From NCBI RefSeq assembly GCF_009827575.1, contig NZ_WTYR01000001.1, forward strand, positions 2,391,001-2,455,000: a DNA stretch of 64,000 nucleotides. The letters run 5' to 3'. The notes beneath the pieces were generated by a model, which did no database searches, was not told where the DNA came from, and was given only the letters and a program-made list of their open reading frames with translations. Position numbers and translations under genes: made by a program. Of this stretch, positions 60,576-64,000 are shown in pieces. This stretch comes from Alteriqipengyuania halimionae (GTDB lineage Bacteria; Pseudomonadota; Alphaproteobacteria; Sphingomonadales; Sphingomonadaceae). Position 1 is the first letter of the stretch, and each line of letters opens with the position of its first letter.

Positions 60576-61607
60576 TCAATCGTCCTCGTCTTCATAGCCG
60601 ACCAGCGCGAGCGCGCGCGCGCGGCGTTGATGGAGCTGGCACCAGCGCAGCAGCGCGTCTTCGCGGCCATGCGTGATCCAGGTTTCCTGCGCGTCGACTT
60701 CCTCGATCGTGCGCGTCAGCTCGCCCCAATCGGCATGATCGGAAATCACCAGCGGCAGCTCGACATTTCTCTGGCGGGCGCGTTGGCGGACGCGCATCCA
60801 TCCGCTGGCCATGGCGGTGATCGGATCCGGCAGGCGACGACTCCAGCGATCGTTGAGCGCTGATGGCGGACTGATCACGATGCTGCCGCGCATATCGTCT
60901 TTCGAATGATCGGCGACGAGCCGCAATTCGCCCAACTCGACGCCGTGCTCTTCGTAGAGCCGGCACATCTTCTCCATTGCCCCATGAAGATATATCGGTT
61001 CGGTATGCCCGGCGGCGCGCAACTCGGCGATCACCCGCTGCGCCTTGCCGAGTGCATAGGCGCCGACAAGCACGCAGCGGTCGGGATGGGCGGCCAAGCG
61101 ATCGGTCAGCTTGGCCATTTCCTCGGCGATCGGCGGATGGGTGAACAGCGGTAGGCCGAACGTGGCTTCGGTGATGAAGACATCGCACGGCACGACTTCG
61201 AAAGGTGGGCAGGTGGGATCGGCGCGGCGTTTGTAATCGCCGGTGCAGACGATCCGCTCGCCTGCATGCTCGAGCAGGATTTGCGCGCTGCCCAGCACAT
61301 GTCCTGCCGGGATGTAGGTCGCGTCGACAGCACCCGGAAGTCGGATCGTCTCGCCATATTCGACCGGGGTCGCCTTGGAAGGCATCGTCCCGTCGCCTTC
61401 TTCCACCCCGGTGCGATAGCGCAGTGCCATGATCGCCAGTGTTTCGGGCGTGGCAATGGTTTCCCCATGGCCACCGCGGGCATGATCGGCGTGGCCGTGC
61501 GTCACCAGCGCGCGATCGACCGGACGACCGGGATCGACCCACGCATCGGCGGGCACGACGTGGATGCCCCACGGTTCGGCTCTGATCCAGGAAAAGGGTG
61601 CGGCCAT
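60576..61607 (-). CDS. Ligase-associated DNA exonuclease (MBL fold)
   Basis: A 343-residue metallo-beta-lactamase/beta-CASP-type nuclease of the ligase-associated family. The metal motif is THGHADHARGG (about 44-54), with AGHVLGSAQILLE and GDYKRR as further ligands. The C-terminal half carries SDHADWGEL. It is coupled to the ligase gene 3 nt downstream. The ATG at 61607 (MAAPFSW) fits the family N-terminus; an ATG at 61634 is an alternative. The other two usual partners, a helicase and a phosphoesterase, are not adjacent. Confidence 0.9.
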   Translation of the reverse strand: MAAPFSWIRAEPWGIHVVPADAWVDPGRPVDRALVTHGHADHARGGHGETIATPETLAIMALRYRTGVEEGDGTMPSKATPVEYGETIRLPGAVDATYIPAGHVLGSAQILLEHAGERIVCTGDYKRRADPTCPPFEVVPCDVFITEATFGLPLFTHPPIAEEMAKLTDRLAAHPDRCVLVGAYALGKAQRVIAELRAAGHTEPIYLHGAMEKMCRLYEEHGVELGELRLVADHSKDDMRGSIVISPPSALNDRWSRRLPDPITAMASGWMRVRQRARQRNVELPLVISDHADWGELTRTIEEVDAQETWITHGREDALLRWCQLHQRRARALALVGYEDEDD

Positions 61608-61641
61608 CGGGTCATTAAGTCCCCGGGCCGTCATGCGGTTC

Positions 61642-63330
61642 CTAGTTCCGGCGCGGTGGTGGCGGTGTCAGCACGGGTTCGGGCAGGCCGCGTAGCATCT
61701 TCGCGTCCGGATCGACCGTGAACGGCGCCGTCGCGCTGCCAAGATCGACTCGTGCACGATTGTTTTCGAATTCGGCGACGATCGTCCGTTCGCCGATCTT
61801 CACCTCGACCGGCATCTGGAAAGTGCGATTGCCGGGCACTTCCCATTCGAGGGTGAGGGTCGCGCCATCGCGTGTACCCTTGAGCAACGGCATGGCGGGC
61901 TGGCGCACATAGACGTCGAAGAACCACTCGAGGTCGCGCCCGGTTTCCTCTTCTACGATCTGCCGGAATTCGTCGGTGTCGCGGTAAATCGGGGTGATCG
62001 CGCCGGGCTTGGGCTCGGCGGTGCCGTAAACCAGGCGCGTCAGGCTGCGGAAGAATGCCTCGTCGCCGATCAGTTCGCGCAGCGTGTGGAGTATCCAGCT
62101 ACCCTTGAAATAGATGTCGCCCCCCCAACCCGAACTGTCGAGATAGCTGCCCGAATCAATCCCCGCACCTGGTGCGACGGGCACCTTGCTGACGATGCGC
62201 GGCAAATACTCGTCGAGCTTCGCGCGATAGGCATCCTCGCCCGCCACATCGCGCAGGTAGAGCGCTTCCATGTAGCTCGCGGCTGCCTCGTGCAGCCACA
62301 TGTCCGCGTTCGAGCGGTTGGTCATCTGGTTGGCGAACCATTCATGCGCAAACTCGTGGAACAGCAGCCAATCATACGGCTCATCGGATTCCCGGAAGCC
62401 ATTGCCGTAGGCGTTGATCGTCTGGTGCTCCATGCCGAGGTGCGGCGTCTGCGCAATGCCCGCCTTCTCGTCGGCAAAGGGATAGGGGCCGATCCGGCGT
62501 TCGAACCAGTCGAGATATTTCGCCAACTCGTCGAGCATGCGCGCGGCACCGGCTTCGTCTCCGCGCAGGTGGTAGAACGCGAGCGGCACATCCTGGCCCG
62601 AAGGTGCGCGATGGGTGCGCTCTATCACGCCGTAGGGCGCGATGTTGAGCGCGATGGCATAGGTATTTGGCTGGCGCGCCGACCATTTGTAGCCGCGCCA
62701 ATCGCCTTTGTCCTCGATCCCCAGCAGCTTGCCGTTACCGGCAGCATAGAGGCGCGATTCGGCGGGGACCCAGATCGTGCTGTCGACCCTTCCGATTTCC
62801 TTGGTGGGGTAATCGATGCAGGGGAACAGCAGGTCGCAGCCCTGGCCCTGCATCGCGGTGGCGATCCACGGTTCGCCATCGGAGGTCTGAGACCAGACGA
62901 ATCCGCCATCCCATGGCGCATTGGGCGCGGTGCGCGGTTCGCCTTCAAAGTCGACCCGCAGCGCGATCCGGCCGTTGGCGCTGCGTGCGCCCTCAAGCGG
63001 CACAGTGAGCAGGCCATCGGTGTGCCGGAAACCTTCCGCCGGGAGCTCGATCTTGCCCAGGCTAACGCGGGTGACGCGAAAACGCTGGTCGAGCTCCATC
63101 TCGATCTTCGATGCCGGATCGGCGATTTCCAGAGCGTATTCGGCGCGGCCCTTGATCGACTGCGCTTCGGGATCGACCCAGATATCGAGCCACAGATGCT
63201 CGGGCGTGATCGCCTGCTGGTCGGCGGTTAGCGGCAGCCCCGAAACGGTGGTGCGGCGTTCGCCGAAATCCTGGGCGGTGGCAGGGACGGCAATAGCTGC
63301 CCCAAGCGCGATCACGGCAGTTGCGAACTT
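61642..63330 (-). CDS. M1-family metallopeptidase (exported)
   Basis: A 562-residue aminopeptidase N-like enzyme. The exopeptidase motif is GMEHQ (about 320, variant of GxMEN), and the zinc motif is HEFAHEW followed 18 residues on by Glu in LHEAAASYMEALY. A signal peptide (KFATAVIALGAAIAVPATAQ) indicates export. The start is chosen as TTG at 63330 because AGGGAG lies 6 nt upstream and gives a normal signal peptide. The ATG at 63372 would add 14 residues. It precedes the ligase-exonuclease genes on the same strand. Confidence 0.88.
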   Translation of the reverse strand, partial: KFATAVIALGAAIAVPATAQDFGERRTTVSGLPLTADQQAITPEHLWLDIWVDPEAQSIKGRAEYALEIADPASKIEMELDQRFRVTRVSLGKIELPAEGFRHTDGLLTVPLEGARSANGRIALRVDFEGEPRTAPNAPWDGGFVWSQTSDGEPWIATAMQGQGCDLLFPCIDYPTKEIGRVDSTIWVPAESRLYAAGNGKLLGIEDKGDWRGYKWSARQPNTYAIALNIAPYGVIERTHRAPSGQDVPLAFYHLRGDEAGAARMLDELAKYLDWFERRIGPYPFADEKAGIAQTPHLGMEHQTINAYGNGFRESDEPYDWLLFHEFAHEWFANQMTNRSNADMWLHEAAASYMEALYLRDVAGEDAYRAKLDEYLPRIVSKVPVAPGAGIDSGSYLDSSGWGGDIYFKGSWILHTLRELIGDEAFFRSLTRLVYGTAEPKPGAITPIYRDTDEFRQIVEEETGRDLEWFFDVYVRQPAMPLLKGTRDGATLTLEWEVPGNRTFQMPVEVKIGERTIVAEFENNRARVDLGSATAPFTVDPDAKMLRGLPEPVLTPPPPRRN

Positions 63331-63405
63331 CAACGCTCTCTCCCTCGTGCAAACGGGCGGACGCTTTCGCATCCGCCCGCTGACTGTCTTCGTATGTTGC
63401 GCGGC

Positions 63406-64000
63406 TTAGCCTTCGCCGTCCGATTCGTCGGTGGCCTTCGCTCCGTCCTCGGGCGTTGCCTTCTTGGCCGGCGCCTTGCGCTTCTTCTTGGGCGAGGGCT
63501 TGGGCGCGGCCGAGCTGATGGCGAAATGCAGCGCATCGTCCTTCACGCTCACATCGACTTCGCCGCCGTTGGCCAGCTTGCCGAACAGCAGTTCTTCGGC
63601 CAGCGGCTGTTTGACCTTTTCCTGGATCAGGCGACCCATCGGGCGCGCGCCGTAGAGCTTGTCGTAGCCGCGCTTGCCGAGCCAGGCCTTGGCATCGTCG
63701 TCGAGCTGGATGTGCACGTTCTGGTCGGCCAGCTGCAATTCGAGCTGGATCACGAATTTTTCGACCACGCGGGCGATGGTATCTTGCCCAAGATAGCCGA
63801 ACGGCACGACCGCATCGAGGCGATTGCGGAATTCGGGCGTGAACATGCGCTTCACCGCTTCCTCGCTCGCATCTTCCTTCGAGACGTCGCCGAAGCCGAT
63901 GCCCTGACGCGCCATGTCGGAAGCGCCGGCATTGGTGGTCATGATCAGCACCACGTTGCGGAAATCGACCGTTTTCCCGTGATGATCGGTCAGTCGGCCG
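63406..64000 (-). CDS. clpA: ATP-dependent Clp protease ATP-binding subunit ClpA, C-terminal part (partial)
   Basis: The frame is open to the window's right edge, so only about the last 198 residues of a gene near 750-780 residues are seen. LTDHHGKTVDFRNVVLIMTTNAG, read across the edge, and NRLDAVVPFGYL, GYDKLYGARPMGRLIQ are the second AAA+ domain, with the arginine-finger region and the sensor-2 GAR motif. A Lys/Ala/Pro-rich tail ends the protein, unusually basic for ClpA. ClpA feeds substrates to ClpP. Confidence 0.93.
   Translation of the reverse strand, partial: GRLTDHHGKTVDFRNVVLIMTTNAGASDMARQGIGFGDVSKEDASEEAVKRMFTPEFRNRLDAVVPFGYLGQDTIARVVEKFVIQLELQLADQNVHIQLDDDAKAWLGKRGYDKLYGARPMGRLIQEKVKQPLAEELLFGKLANGGEVDVSVKDDALHFAISSAAPKPSPKKKRKAPAKKATPEDGAKATDESDGEG

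Overview
This window reads as chromosomal DNA of an alphaproteobacterium in the Sphingomonadales, most like the Erythrobacteraceae. The reasons are high GC, frequent ATGA start/stop couplings, and alphaproteobacterial signature genes: a PopZ/DUF2497 protein, ClpA, an FdxA-S4-helicase-CarD block, HemJ next to hemE and rho, and DUF1491 and DUF6489 proteins. The assignment is by inspection only. No rRNA, tRNA, CRISPR array, insertion sequence or prophage was recognised. No gene-free stretch is longer than about 300 bases.

The centre of the window is best explained as the chromosome's replication origin and centromere. The 300-bp gap between ppsR (minus) and hemE (plus), 24396-24695, holds several near-consensus DnaA boxes, an AT-rich tract beside hemE and a run of GANTC sites, matching the hemE-linked Caulobacter origin. 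Transcription diverges there: the ten genes to its left (17894-24395) are all on the minus strand, and nearly all genes to its right up to 42120 are on the plus strand. Eight to ten kb to the right, mnmE-mnmG-rsmG-parA-parB carries four parS-type palindromes (three strong, one degenerate). A PopZ-like pole organiser lies about 9.5 kb to the left.

Layout: 1-504 is the end of an acyl-CoA synthetase. 501-968 is a lower-GC HEPN-like gene. 975-4437 holds a hypothetical gene, thiG, thiS, a MerC-domain gene behind a Zur-like operator, ctaA and cutA. 4413-6465 holds a secreted protein, rplM and rpsI. 6537-12377 holds a phosphoesterase, a lipid kinase, a small membrane protein, a LytTR two-component pair and fumarase. 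12524-17827 holds a Pcm-like protein, TolC, PopZ, ferredoxin, CBS, ErpA, ExoIII and YkvA genes. 17894-24395 holds sleB, DUF1491, thioesterase, ptsN, hpf, dnaQ, coaE, aroE, maf and ppsR. 24696-28193 holds hemE, hemJ, rho and an ATPase gene. 28190-36410 holds a GltS-like gene, a dienelactone hydrolase and the mnmEG/parAB block. 36628-40893 is a compact DUF4402 pilin/chaperone/usher locus. 40966-46884 holds acyl-CoA dehydrogenases, fRMsr, a PQQ-type dehydrogenase and tsaC/sua5. 46888-53560 holds a DUF2807 lipoprotein, CarD, FdxA, an S4 protein, an SUV3-like helicase and an M23 peptidase. 53611-64000 holds hemB, a GNAT gene, a spermidine-synthase-like membrane protein, gamma-carbonic anhydrase, DUF167, YoaK, a DNA ligase with its exonuclease, an M1 peptidase and the end of clpA.

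Most genes are housekeeping: replication and segregation, haem synthesis (hemB, hemE, hemJ, ctaA), tRNA modification, cofactor synthesis and Fe-S assembly. The accessory parts that most deserve a look are the HEPN-like gene, the minimal pilus locus, the operator-like palindromes before the MerC, DUF2807 and acyl-CoA dehydrogenase genes, and a shared putative leaderless promoter before dnaQ and ptsN.
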